Origin: Parelaphostrongylus tenuis
Lineage: Eukaryota; Nematoda; Chromadorea; Rhabditida; Metastrongylidae
Reading direction: 5' to 3'
DNA length: 64,000 bases
Assembly (NCBI GenBank): GCA_019055375.1
Contig: JAHQIW010007293.1
Coordinates: 1 to 64,000, forward strand
Both the position numbers and the translations under genes were made by a program. A model generated the notes under the pieces. The model had not been told where the DNA came from, did not search any database, and saw nothing but the letters and a program-made list of their open reading frames with translations. Positions 21,607 through 32,695 of the stretch are shown here, piece by piece. Numbering within the stretch: the first letter of the stretch is position 1; the number at the start of each line of letters is the position of its first letter.

Positions 21607-21778
21607 GTACATATAGACCTACATATATATACATATATATGTGTATATATATACATGTATGTACATGCACATGCATAAGTACAGTTATATTCGTAGATGT
21701 ATATATGTACATAAGTATACATATATATGTGTATATATATGTATATACATATATATATGTATACATATATATATATAG
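21607..21778. repeat. AT/GT-rich microsatellite
   Basis: Alternating TATATG/TACATA units on both strands; the tyrosine/isoleucine-rich open frames across it are composition artefacts. It lies about 200 bases upstream of the NMT start. Confidence 0.9.
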
Positions 21779-21963
21779 TTTACTGAGAGCTTGGTCGTTT
21801 CCTCGTTTATCTATAATTTGTTGAGCTTTTGTGGTTTTTTCGTCTGCTTTATCATGAGTTTTTCAGAAGAACGTTTTAGTTTTGTGCTTTTATAACAGGT
21901 ATTTTTTAGTGAGTTAACCCTTTGAGGACGTCGTTATAGGAGGTCTTTGTAATGTAAAGTGAG

Positions 21964-21980
21964 GTTTTTTTATAGAGTAA
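21964..21980 (+). promoter_or_regulatory. Possible trans-splice acceptor before the NMT start
   Basis: GTTTTTTTATAG|AGTAAATG places a U-rich acceptor five bases before the ATG at 21,981. Nematode mRNAs often receive a spliced leader just upstream of the start codon, and this spacing fits. It could instead be the end of a cis-spliced 5' UTR intron. Confidence 0.4.
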
Positions 21981-24900
21981 ATGTCGGGAAAGAAAAAGCA
22001 TGGAGGTCATCACGGACAGCATTCGCATGGAGATGGTCAGTGTTGTGATCACAACAACAGTACAGCCGAATCGGCCACTGCACACGAGGAAGGCTCGTCG
22101 GATCAGAACAATATCGTGGCTGAAACCGATATACAACAAGTAAGAGACGGTCCTTTCTGATCATAACCTTAGTTTGTGAGCGCATGGGAGCAGTAGCTAA
22201 GTGTGCTTCATGACATACAAGTGCGACCAGTCGGTGATCAATGGCTCGATCCCGCGCTCAAGGCTCTTCTAGTTTTCCATCCCTCCGGGGTCGATAAATT
22301 GGCACCAAACTTGTCTCGGAAGATGCCAGCACTGACTTGGTACACCGACAGATCACCGCGAGTCATTGTAAAGGTCAGATATCCATTCAGTCACCTCAGG
22401 CGATGTTAAATGAAGGCGAATACATGGCCCATATCTTAGGGATTGATCAACACCGAGAGCTTCCGAGAAGTCTAAGCTAAATTTGTAGGTCATTTTAGCC
22501 ATGGAGTGCATGAGACGCAGTGTTTAGAGGTGCTCTGCGTTGCACGCGAGGTCGATGGTTCGACCTTGCGCTCATGGCTCACCGAGCCATCTATCCCTCC
22601 GGTGTCGGTAAATTGGTACCAGACAGGTCTCAGACTTGTCTGGGATATAATTACTTGTCTGGGATATATATATATATATATATATATAAAGTGCGCATGT
22701 GGCGCAGTGGTTAGAGGTGCTCTGCGTCGCAACGAGGTCAATGGTTCAATCTCGCGCTCATGGTTCACCAAGCCATCCATCTCTCCGTGGTCGGAAGCAG
22801 CACTGACTCGGTTCAGCGGGAGGCCACCGCGAGTCATTTTAAAGGCCAGATATGCATTCAATCACCTCAAACGAAGATAAAAATTGAAGTCGAATGTATG
22901 GCGCATCCCTCAGGGATTGATCGACGCCTAGAGCTTTATCCTTTATATTTTTATAGCCATGGAGCCAAAGAATAGATCAAGTAAGGTCTATCAATGGTGG
23001 CTTTTCTTCTTACTGTACATCATAATCTGAAGCAAAGAAAGGCTACAAACCTGATTGTTTTGCGTTTTGTCTATGCTGTGCAAGGGATATGAGCCAGCAA
23101 AATCTTCTTTCTCTGCTCAAAATCCTACTAATTCTCCTTTTCCTTGTGAAGGAAGCCTGCACGAGTTTGGTATCTGTCCCTTCAAAGTCGATGCCGCATG
23201 TTCGGCGATTTCGCTTAGGCACTGATTTGAAGAAAGCATTACTGATCCCGTGCAGGTTTTTATCTGGAAAGAATAGTTGGAGGATATTTTTTGATATCCA
23301 TACGGAGATTTCCTAAAAGTCGTCGTCCTTTCGACTACAGTTTTCTTAATTTCAGATAGTCAAATTGGCTGAACAACTACAACGTGTCGGTTTCGATGTC
23401 TCGCAACTTGAGAGTGGAGCTTCGAAGATACGGGAAGCCAAGGTGTGATGATTCTTCATTCTATAGGGTCCAAAAAACCTTATGTCACTCGATTATTTTT
23501 TTTGTGATTAATAGGAGTTTAATTTCAGAGTAAAAATTTCGCCTTCTGGAGCACTCAGCCTGTTCCACAGTTTGGTTAGTAATTCTCTTCCACTTGAATA
23601 GTCTTTCGTTGATTTCGAGTGTTTTCTGAAGACCACGCTCAAATTTCAACATGTCTCATAATGTGATAAGGATATAACATGTTTTGAGCTGTTAAGTCTA
23701 GCACTAAATAGGCGACTGTTTCGTCTTATTGGGGCTCGTCAGTAGCACTCTCCCTCGGTTTAGGCGATTCACTGAGGTTAAATAATCCTCTATAAAGAAA
23801 TCGACACCGAATTACATCATTTTGAGCGGGTCCATAGGTGGTCAAAAGAAGACACTCATTGTTATTCAAGTCAGCTTGTCATGTGGGCTGACTTATGCTG
23901 TTGATAGACTATTGTACAGCCCGATTCACGTGTTTCGACCTTGACAGTCTCGTCAGTCGGGCAGAACCCTTCGTCTTTTAGCCGATCCTCTCGGGGAGCT
24001 CCAGTCCCCACACTAAGAGTAGAGGACGACGAACGATTTACACCACCGTCAAGTGAAAATCACCAGATCGGCAGTGTTGTACACTCGATTGTTCTTTGAG
24101 GATTGGCTAAAAGATGAAGGGATCTTACCTCGAGAAAATCAACTAAAACACAAAGGGTTATGCCCGACGGGCTGTGCAAGATCCCATTAGCAGACCACAT
24201 GACAACCTGGCTCAAGCAACAGTTATGAGATATGGTGAATAGTCTTTTGGTAGACAACGGACGAATAGATGTTTGTTGTTTTCAGATGAAGAAAATCCCG
24301 AAACGGACAACACCTTCATAGAGCCGGACCTTCCTCTTGACAAGGTGCTTGAATTCGATTCCATAATTTTTTCTTCTTCTTGAATTCGTTCTCCTATTTT
24401 CTTTCAGATTCGATCAGAACCTTATTCTATGCCAGAATCATTTGTGTGGAGCGACGTGGATCTTAATGATGAGAAGCAACTGCAGGTGGGATTTCATTTC
24501 ATTATCTGGAAAAAAGCGATATATTTTTTTATGCAGGAATTATACACTCTTCTCACGGAGAACTATGTTGAAGACGATGACAATATGTTCCGTTTTGACT
24601 ATTCAGCTGCTTTTTTGAAGTGGTCGGTTCAATAGATTTCGTTTTTTCCTTCTATATTGACTAGATGTTCCAAATGTTGAGTATTTAGTATCAGGTCGTT
24701 TCCTAAGTCTTGGAAGCAGCGCAGTTAACACCGAATTTATTAACCAGAAGTAGTTGAATTTGTTTTTTTTTTTCTCTGGTATCATTCAATTGCGCATTTT
24801 CTTGCGGACATCTCGCTATACTACTTGCCTATATCTTCATTAAGATAGAGCTGTCGGAGCGAATTCGTCTGCTCCTCATGCACGAATGGCTCGCGCTAGA

Positions 24901-27900
24901 TTAATGGAGCTTGGAGCGATGATGCGGTTGCAGAAAGGATGGCTAAGAAGTGGTTTGCGAAGTTCAGTGCTGGGAAGAACAGTGTGGACGGTTAGTCGCA
25001 CTCGAGCTGTCCACCAAAAACTCCATTGATGTTGTGCGCCTCGTCACAAGCATTTCCCCTAAGCGCTATTCATGCATAAGGAGTTAGTGAATTCGTTTCC
25101 ACGACGGCTTCATTTCAGAACACGCATAGGCAAGTTGTATGCCAAAATGTTCACCAGGAATATATGATTGAACGGAATCAAAATCAAGCAGTTTTAACTA
25201 CCTCTGATTAACAAATTTGCTGTTTATTGTTTTGGTGCCAAGACTTATGGAACAACGACTTAATATCAAGCGAGAACTAGTTTGTAACGATGTTCTCAGA
25301 ATCTGGGAAAGTCCTCGTCAGAAAAATATGTGTGATGTTGGACACGGAAGGAACAAAATCATCTTCCAGTATCCTGAAAAGAATTCTAATTTTCTTGGTG
25401 GTCATATAGACAGCAAGTTGACAATTGTAGCCTAGTAGCTAGGTGCCTTGTGATACGCACGTTGTCTATGGCTGTTCTCGCGCACAAGGCTCGCCAAGCC
25501 TTCCGTCTTTTTGGAGCCTGTGGATTGGTACTCCATACTTGCCTAAGACGATAGCACTGACTCGTTACATCGACGGGCCACCGCGAGCCATTTTGAAGGC
25601 TAAATATGCATTTAAATCACCTCAAACAATGTCAGATGAAGACGAATGCATGGCGCATCCCTCAGGGATTGATCGTTGCCAAGAGTTTTATCCTTTATCC
25701 TTCAGGGGCAGGAAGATTGAGATACCTTTTGGTGAAGTATTTTAGGTGCAAGTGATTTTGGAAATAGTATAAAATTTATCCTTCTACGATCGCAATCCTT
25801 TTTTTAGGGCTGTACAAATGCCAGGTTGGCTGCCACAGTGGCATTGTGGAGTACGCGCAAAACATAGCGGTCGTTTGCTCGCTTTCATTGCTGCCGTTCC
25901 ACAAACGATTCGAGTTTATGACAAGGAGAGGCCTATGGTGGAAATCAATTTCCTATGTGTGCATAAAAAGTTGAGGTAGGCTCTACTGGTATACAGTGTG
26001 GATTTACTTTTCGAAAAGATTTTTAAACACCTTCGGGACTGTGGACCTACGGTCTTTGCATCTCTGACTGGAAACTCTGGACGGTCTGCTCCACTTCCGC
26101 TGCATCTCCAGCCTCCAGCGTTCTGCGTTTAACAATGGACTGCTGGAGGTCAGAGAGACAGTTTAGGTGGAGCGGACTCCTCAGAGTTGCCAGTTAAAGG
26201 CGCAGAGGTCTTGGGAATGTTTTGGATTGAAAACTTATATTCGAAGATGCTCGTAGGTGTACGGAACTTAACCAATTGCAGTTCAGCCCGTTCCCTTATG
26301 GGTGAAATGTGGCTTCAACTCGCCTAAGGTGAAAAATTTTGCATACCTCTCATCATCCTTGAATTTCTAGTTTCAACACAATAATACTGCTATAATAGCT
26401 ATGTAATGAAAAATTAAATATGTATCTTTTTCCTTAGGTCTAAAAGGGTAGCACCAGTGCTAATTCGTGAAATAACGAGACGTGTGAATCAACAGAAAAT
26501 CTTCCAAGCCGTCTATACTGCCGGAGTTGTTCTTCCGAGACCTGTAGGAGTATGTAGGTACGAAGATTTACAGGGTGTGTTTTTGGCCATTTGTTCTAAT
26601 CCTCTAGGCTATCCGCTCAGGTATTGGCATCGTTCTCTCAATCCAAGGAAGCTCATCGATGTTCGATTCTCGCATCTTTCTGCGAAAATGACGATGGCAC
26701 GAACAATAAAGTTGTATAAGCTTCCCGATGTGAGTCATCGTTTTTCAAATGTCAAATATCGTTTAGAAAAGCTGCATCCCTCCCACGCGGGTCGTTGATA
26801 TGGAGCGGTATTGCGCCCCTCTCTGCGCGGTCAGTTTTGCGAACGAAGCACGTAATCTCTACGAAGTTGTGGTTTTGTAATGAATTCAGGCTTTCATAAT
26901 CAAAAGAAAGGCACAGTGAGAGGTAGAATTTGAAGAAGGAACTTCAATAAGGCTATTTTTGGTTCAAACATGCAAAGATAATTGCAAAGCAATGGCATTG
27001 CTGCCATAATTGAGACCATATTTTGTTTTTGCGATGCTTTTTCGTGGGAAATTCGGGGTAACATTTTATTATTGAAGCATTTTAGGATTTGAGATTCTCA
27101 CAAAGTTGTAAAAAGGCTTTGTTCTATTGTCTTATGGGTAATAACTTTTGATATCATTCACTTGTATACTTATTCAAACACTATTGTTCGGTGCAATGTG
27201 GAAGCAAAGTCAGTATCTTCTTAAAACTTCGAATTATTGAAGGAAAAACGCAGATGCTTACGAAAAGATTCTATTTTGAACTGTTGATATCCCTATGCTG
27301 GTCTTTTTTGTATTTCTTCGTAATGAATTTTCTACCTTCTATTTCTTATACCAGCAACAAATCACTTTTACTCATTCCCAAAAGTCAACGGATAGTCAAA
27401 TAATCCCGTGTATTATCATTCTATATATCTGAAATCAGATAATACGACAATAATTACATCCTCTAGATCCATGCAATATTCGAAAGATGTTATAGTCTGA
27501 TCGACTGGTAACATGTTTCGAGCGTATGATGATGCCTGGTACGGCACTTGTACAGTATTAGACAGCTGCTGTTTCACCTTTCCAGCCTCTTCAAAAGAAC
27601 GGTGCTTTTTGGTCCGGCCGATCCCTTACAGGGGTTATATCTCTACATATAAGGGAATCGACGCCGAATAACAAATCCCTGCAAGTCACGTGATAAAATC
27701 GCCCGATATTGCAGTGACCAACAGTCGAATTCATATCTGATAACATGAATCATATCCCTTCTTGAAAGGAGCGGACGTCCCATGCAGGCGATCGGCTGAA
27801 CCCGAAAGGCACCGTGTCACTGAAAAGCCTGAAAAGACGAAACAGGTGCTGTCTAGTTCCGTGTAAACGCCTTACTAGATCTCATAAAAGGCTCAAACAT

Positions 27901-30900
27901 GTTATCAGGTTATCAGCTCACTTTTTTCGAAACCAGGAGTGTATTTATAGTGTAGGAACACAGTGCGACTACATTTTATACTAATTTAGACTCCGGCGAC
28001 CTCTGGTTTACGACCACTAGAAAAAAGGGATATCTCATCGGCTTGGAAACTGTTGTCCGAATATCTAAAGAAGTTCTCCCTTGCTCCGGTATTCACGAAG
28101 AAAGAATTTGAGCATATATTCACACCTATCGACGATGTCGTCTACACTTACGTGGTTGAGGTTTGTTGTTACCTCTAGTATGAAGCAACATGTTTCGGCT
28201 TTGTCAGCCTCGTCAGTTGCACAGTGCCTTTCGTCCTAGCCAATCCCTTCTAGGGCGGAGAGGGGGGGGGGGGGGGGCCTCAACCACTCTGCATAGGGGA
28301 GACACAGACTGTTACTACTATTTAACCGTGTTTCATGTGAAATAAATCACATTTCCGCCATGCAATGGGGTTGAGTTCCTGAGTTCTTCGCAAGAGGGAT
28401 TGGCTAAGACGAAAGGCACTGTACAACTGACGAGGCGGTAAAGCCGAAACACGTGTATTGCACTATATAAGTGCCAATAATAGACCACATGCATGGCTCA
28501 AAAATAATGATCAGTTACGATTTAATTGTGAGCTTTGTCGAAGCTTAGAGCTGTAAATTCCACAAATTTTTGCCGACAAGATTTGAATTCTCTAATTCTA
28601 GAACGAACATCTCATATTCTGAAGTCAAATTTCTCGCTCTATTTATTGCCTTAGCATTTAGTTAACAGATTAAAACGTTCTGCAATCTTTTTGAGTTGAA
28701 CTCTTACACAACATCTTTCTATTAGGTCATCTCATAAGTTTGGCACTAGAGCATTGAACGCCAAATTCGGTAACCAGAAGTAATTTGAATGTCTGATTTT
28801 AGTGCCATTCAATTGAGCATTTCTTTCAGACATTTTGGTATACAATTTGCCTCTTGTTGCCTCAAGATGAAGCTATCATGGGAACAAATCCTCTTGCCAC
28901 TCATGCACGAATGGCTCGCTGGGGTAATGCTAGTGAAGCGGTGCGAAAGATTAGTGGCACTTCCTGTGGACGACTCGAGCGCGATTGGTCTTCTAGACTT
29001 CTAGACTGTTTTTTCCAGCTTTGAACTTCGTAAACCACTTCTAGTCGTCCTATCTGCAACCCTATCATCGCCCCAAGCTTAATCTTAGCGCCGCTTCACT
29101 AGTATTCACCCCTACGCTCCAATCATGGATCAGTGGAAAGTGAATATGTTCCCAGGACAGCTCCATCTTGAAGCAAGTAGAGGCAGATGGTATGGCAAAA
29201 TGTTCGCAAGAAAATGCGCATTTGATTGATACCAAAATTATGCAGTTTAATTACTTCTGCTCAAGAATTGTAGTGTTAGATGATCTAGTGCCAAATTTGT
29301 GGAACATCCTAAAACATCTTAGCCTCATTACATTTTTCCAATTTTAGAAGATACATTTGATAACACCTTTTCATTAAGAAATATAAATTCCTCCTAAACT
29401 CAGCGCGTATTGACTTTTTGATGGTTAGTGTAACTAATAAGTCATTTGATTGTGAATTCTCTCTTTAGTGGAAATTCAATCGTGTTTCTTTCTTCTATTG
29501 ATTAATTTTGCTAACAGACAGGAGGAAAAGTGACCGATATGCTGTCTTTCTATTCATTACCATCATCGGTGATGCATCATCCGACACACAAAAGTATTCG
29601 AGCAGTATATTCGTTCTATAATGTGGCCACTACCGTACCTTTTAAACAGCTCATGAACGATGCATTGATCTTCGCCCAAAAAGTATGTGCTTTTTGCTTA
29701 TTCAAAAATGCTGAGTGACGTATAAAACTTGGAGCCGCAAGCCGGAGTTGAACTCACGTATCACTCATACCACGATGCCATGCTACCACTACATCACCGA
29801 AGCTTTGCCTCTGCTGCCACACTTTCCACTTAATTCCTACCTAGCCAAGTTTTGTATATCGCTCAGCATTGTTAAATATATATAATTGTAACATAATATC
29901 GTTGAAGTAACAGTGAAATAAGGAACATATAGATCACAAGTGTTTTTAGGTGTTATGCTCTAACTTCTTCATGTTCTTTCCTTTTCGTGATTTTTTGCCA
30001 TACATTATCGGAGATGTTCCTGAGTGTCGTAATGCAAAGTACAGCGGGGGGTTCAACTCCTCAGGAGGACCGCCTAAGCTGAGAAAAGTCCGACATTTCA
30101 CCCAAATCGCCCAGCCAAGATTAAACCGTACCAGGAATGATTGCCGTCTTGATAGATTAGAGGCAAGGTGGTAATCCTCTCTCTGATTCAGAAGAGCCGG
30201 CGACTGCTCTAAGGTGGTGACGGCTTGAGGAAGCCTCGGCTAGGCTTACCTCCGGACTCCAGAAACAGCTAAACCAGCCCCTTTTTTATATGCTAAGGTC
30301 CGTACAATCCGTGAAGACGGGTCGTTTAAGTTCTTCAAGATATCATCCTTTGTAGTAGGAATAAGCGTTGAATGGTCAACGTTACGAACCTTCAGCTACC
30401 TATTCAACCGAAGAAATGTCTATCGGAAGGAAATCTAATACGTAAAATCGCCTTGATCGTGGTTGATGACTCAGTGGCTTAAGGTAGTGGAGTTCCGTAT
30501 CATTTGCAGATGAACCAGTTGGAATTAGTGAGATGTTCAAGTGCTACTCCTCAGCCCCACTTCATGTGTTCTTATTAGAGCCTTTCGAAGCAATGTGTAG
30601 AGTGTTCTAAGACCTTTCTGGAGAATGAACACAAGGGAACGCACAGTATATTGTGATGAAGAGTCGTGTAAAACAATAGTAAAGGATAAAGCTCTAGCCG
30701 TTTATCAATCTCTAACGGATGCACCATGCATTCATCTCCATTTTTTAAGTTCGTTTGAGGTGATTAAATGCATATCTGGCCTTTGCAATGGCTCACGGTG
30801 GCCTACCGCTGTATCGAGTCGATGCTGCTTAACCTCTCGGCCAAGTCTGGGACCACTCTGGTACCAAGTTACCGACCCGTAAGCATGGATGGCTTGGTGA

Positions 30901-31253
30901 GCCATGAGCGCGTGACCAAATCATCAATCTTGTGTGCGACGCAGAGCACTTCTAACCAGTGCGCCACATGCGCTGTGAAAAACAATAGAATATATGTGTA
31001 TTTATGTATATATATATATATATGTTCATATGTATATGTGTAATATATACATATATATGTTCATATGTGTGTCTACAAATACATATATGTTTGCATATAT
31101 AGTCTTTACAAATATTTAATGTACATGTATAAATTTTTTATGGAATATATATACGTGCATACCACGTGTATTTCATGTATATGCACACATACACATATAC
31201 ACATATATGTATGTGTATATATTTGCATGTATACGCATATATCTAAGCATGTG

Positions 31254-31293
<40 letters not shown>

Positions 31294-31533
31294 ACATATT
31301 TATTCGTCTGTTCAATTATCTACTTATTTGCTTTCGCACCATCACAATCAGTTTATCACAGAACATACTTTTAGCTAGGTTTTGATGTGTTCAATGCGCT
31401 CGATCTTATGGAAAATGCTTCCATCTTGGAAGAACTCAAGTTTGGAATTGGCGATGGCAATTTACAGTACTATCTTTACAATTGGAGGTGTCCTGAAATG
31501 AAGCCGGAGCAAATTGGGCTCGTATTACAGTAG
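21981..31533 (+). CDS. nmt-1: Glycylpeptide N-tetradecanoyltransferase (N-myristoyltransferase), 12 exons
   Basis: Transfers myristate from myristoyl-CoA to the N-terminal glycine of proteins. Exons: 21981-22139, 23356-23442, 23529-23574, 24286-24344, 24408-24485, 24537-24622, 25808-25975, 26438-26557, 26621-26729, 27990-28160, 29518-29682, 31375-31533 (TAG). Every junction keeps phase with gt/ag borders, giving 468 residues, a normal family length. Residues 1-25 are Lys/His-rich ([16 protein letters not shown]). The NMT signatures [11 protein letters not shown] (217-227) and KFGIGDG (438-444) are intact. The C-terminus ends VLQ, the carboxylate end used in catalysis by this family. Other matches to the family are [44 protein letters not shown] and [13 protein letters not shown]. 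In the last exon TTTTAG|CTAGG must be used; the TAG four bases later breaks the frame. Introns range from 51 bases to about 1.7 kb, the large ones filled by repeats. Nothing looks broken. Confidence 0.97.
22177..22472 (+). repeat. SINE family A in NMT intron 1 (copy a)
   Basis: GAGCGCATGGGAGCAGTAGC start, GGCTCGATCCCGCGCTCA box B, CCATCCCTCCGGGGTCG, CACCGCGAGTCATTGTAAAGG, ATTGATCAACACCGAGAGCTT end. Same strand as the gene. Confidence 0.8.
22504..22664 (+). repeat. SINE family A in NMT intron 1 (copy b, 5' half)
   Basis: Box A (GACGCAGTGTTTAGAGG) and box B (GGTTCGACCTTG) are present; the copy stops at CAGACTTGTCTGGGATATA and runs straight into a TA repeat (22,663-22,689). Confidence 0.8.
22663..22689. 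repeat. (TA)n microsatellite between two SINE copies
   Basis: GGATATA followed by about a dozen TA units. It separates the truncated SINE on its left from a nearly complete SINE starting at 22,691. Confidence 0.85.
22691..22947 (+). repeat. SINE family A in NMT intron 1 (copy c)
   Basis: GTGCGCATGTGGCGCAGTGG box A and GGTTCAATCTCG box B. It lacks the segment between CCGTGGTCGG and AAGCAGCACTGACTCGG (about 35 bases) found in other copies, and ends CGCCTAGAGCTTTATCCTTTAT. Confidence 0.85.
23617..24240. repeat. Compound repeat in NMT intron 3 (families F and E)
   Basis: About 23,660-23,840 matches family F (GATAAGGATATAACATGTTTTGAGC, GGGGCTCGTCAGTAGCACTC, CCCTCGGTTTAGGCGATTC). About 23,880-24,240 matches family E (GCCCGATTCACGTGTTTCGACC, TTGACAGTCTCGTCAGTCGGG, CAGTGTTGTACACTCGATTG). 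A short flank at 23,617-23,660 is shared with 42,706-42,745. Confidence 0.65.
24691..25263. mobile_element. Foldback element carrying mariner transposase N-terminus (copy 3), NMT intron 6
   Basis: TA-flanked (24,689 and 25,264). Ends TCAGGTCGTTTCCTAAGTCTTGG and GGTGCCAAGACTTATGGAACAACGACTTAA. The left arm retains the N-terminal transposase reading ([16 protein letters not shown], then [13 protein letters not shown] in a shifted frame); the right arm is inverted (GCGCTATTCATGCATAAGGAG). Confidence 0.8.
25430..25703 (+). repeat. SINE family A in NMT intron 6
   Basis: The 5' boxes are worn, but GGGCCACCGCGAGCCATTTTGAAGG, GACGAATGCATGGCGCATCC and the GCCAAGAGTTTTATCCTTTATCC end are clear. It ends about 100 bases before the NMT exon at 25,808. 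Confidence 0.75.
26024..26222. repeat. Foldback MITE, family C (copy 4), NMT intron 7
   Basis: ACCTTCGGGACTGTGGACC at the left; GCAACTCTGGA-type arms GGAAACTCTGGACGGTCTGC and GACTCCTCAGAGTTGCCAG. The right terminal repeat is decayed after GCAGAGGTCTTGGG. Confidence 0.75.
26230..26425 (+). repeat. Family B tRNA-like fragment, NMT intron 7
   Basis: CCCTTATGGGTGAAATGTGG, TTCAACTCGCC, then AAAAATTTTGCATACCTCTCATCATCC match the right arm of family B. It runs to about 10 bases before the exon at 26,438. Confidence 0.5.
27500..27930. repeat. Foldback repeat, family F (NMT intron 9)
   Basis: GGTAACATGTTTCGAGCG..., GGCACTTGTACAGTATTAGACAG and CCTTTCCAGCCTC on the left pair with GAAAAGCCTGAAAAGACGAAACAGGTGCTGTCTAG and AAAGGCTCAAACATGTTATC on the right. 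The centre has ATCCCTTACAGGGG and GACGCCGAATAACA, shared with the copy at 40,885. Confidence 0.75.
28180..28520. repeat. Foldback repeat, family E with a 16-G run (NMT intron 10)
   Basis: AACATGTTTCGGCTTTGTCAGC, CTCGTCAGTTGCACAGTGCC on the left mirror GGCACTGTACAACTGACGAGGCGG and AAAGCCGAAACACGTG on the right. Sixteen consecutive G bases (28,262-28,277) lie inside the loop. The right end GACCACATGCATGGCTCAAAAATAATGA is shared with 43,290. Confidence 0.8.
28732..29312. mobile_element. Foldback element carrying mariner transposase N-terminus (copy 4), NMT intron 10
   Basis: TTAGGTCATCTCATAAGTTTGGCAC and GTGCCAAATTTGTGGAACATCCTAA, TA at the left edge. The left arm encodes [19 protein letters not shown]; the right arm holds the mirror image (CTTCGTAAACCACTTCTAG..., CCTATCTGCAACCCTATCATCG, ATCTTAGCGCCGCTTCACTAG). 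No catalytic domain. Confidence 0.85.
29705..29875. repeat. Family B element with terminal inverted repeats (NMT intron 11)
   Basis: AATGCTGAGTGACGTATAAAAC and GTTTTGTATATCGCTCAGCATT are the ends. Between them is one minus-oriented tRNA-like cassette (GAGTTGAACTCACGTATCACTC, CATGCTACCACTACATCACCG). This single-cassette form shows the element ends clearly. It begins about 20 bases after the exon ending at 29,682. Confidence 0.8.
30681..30974 (-). repeat. SINE family A in NMT intron 11, antisense
   Basis: Read on minus: GCGCATGTGGCGCACTGGTTAG, GCTCATGGCTCACCAAGCCATCC, ACTTGGCCGAGAGGTTAAGCAGC, and an AGAGCTTTATCCTTT end. Nearly full length. Confidence 0.85.
31004..31296. repeat. AT/GT-rich microsatellite in NMT intron 11
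   Basis: Long runs of TATATG, ACACATATAC and a pure TA block near 31,265-31,292. It ends about 80 bases before the last NMT exon. Confidence 0.9.
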
Positions 31534-31987
31534 GCCATGGACAGGTTCGTTTTATTAGGTGAGGCTGAAAATGTTTTTATTCTTTGTTTGTGTCCTAACA
31601 ATTTTTTCGTTCTATCGTTACATACGTAATCTACGATGGCTCAGGTTTTGAACAGACTTGTCTATCTTATCTTCATTCGTATATAACAAGATATCTCTGA
31701 CCACTACACAGTTTCCGAGCTCCTTTTTTGTTCTATGGACTGACTAGACTGACTATATATTCTTCGATTACATCTATTGTTACGATGGACATGCGCCTTA
31801 GCACATAATCTTGAGTCTTGTGATATGATAACGGATGACTCTTCGGTAGTGATGTGGTTAGAAGGCTCCTCTTCCGGTGTCGGTTCTTAAAGTCATTTTC
31901 GAAGTTCCATAAGTCATTTAACACCTTGTCCAACTGATACTGTGCAATTCTCTCGATTCATCACCTATTAGTTCTTTTGTGTTACCG

Positions 31988-32655
31988 AGGAACAAATGAA
32001 GAAACGATCTTTTCTGTTGGACAAGGTTTTTACATGAGTGTTAGTAATTATTCTAAAGCTTAAATTCCTGATTACTGCGCTACGTGTTTCTTTTTGGGAA
32101 GACTCCTTTCTAACGCCGTCGTATTCAAAAAAATCCATGTTTTACACGGCCGCGTGCATTTACAGGGACGAAAAACATATGAACTTGTAAACAAAATTTC
32201 GTAGTAGGAGAATCGTACGTTATATCTGAAGTTTCTTTTCAAACGAAGAAGAAGAACCTAATTATATAACAAAAATTATGCTCCACATGTGAATTCGTCG
32301 AACCTACGGCCATCAGACATACAGCCAACAATTTGGCCGAGCGACAAATGTTTGCGTGTTCTAACCTCAATCTTATTCTTCCTGCTACACTGCAGTGAAG
32401 AGTTTTTTTTAGGAAATAAGTATAGCATTGGAATCCTGTATACTTACGCTATAAGAGTTCTGTCCTGCAAGAATTATACGTTTGTGAAACACAAATGTTT
32501 TCTTTGTGATACAGCTTATGAAAAGGCTTTTTCAAAAAACGGCCACCTAGCGCAGTAGTCAGATATGTGAGTTTTCGAATGATCACTAAAAGTGCAGTGG
32601 GAAGTGTTTGTTTAGCCAAAGGGATCCTTCCTGCATTTTTTTCCGATAATAGAAA
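31988..32655. repeat. Long foldback element, family D (copy 3, degraded)
   Basis: AGTGTTAGTAATTATTCTAAAGC on the left and GAGTTTTCGAATGATCACTAAAAGTGC on the right, with shared inner pieces (TGCACTGGCGCTACG-like CTGCGCTACGTG, GCCACCTAGCGCAGTAG). The arms are more diverged than in copies 1 and 2. Confidence 0.65.
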
Positions 32656-32695
32656 TGAACCACTTATTTCTTGTTTTTGCTAAGTCCACTTGAAA

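Noticed and set aside
21569..21824. Open frames rich in Tyr, Ile and Val on both strands; similar ones at 31,065-31,385.
   Set aside because: They come from TATATG/ACATAT microsatellites and exist on both strands.
24537..24635. Possible shorter NMT product ending WSVQ-stop by reading through the exon 6 donor.
   Set aside because: The product would lack the whole catalytic core; splicing to 25,808 restores the conserved [10 protein letters not shown] in frame.
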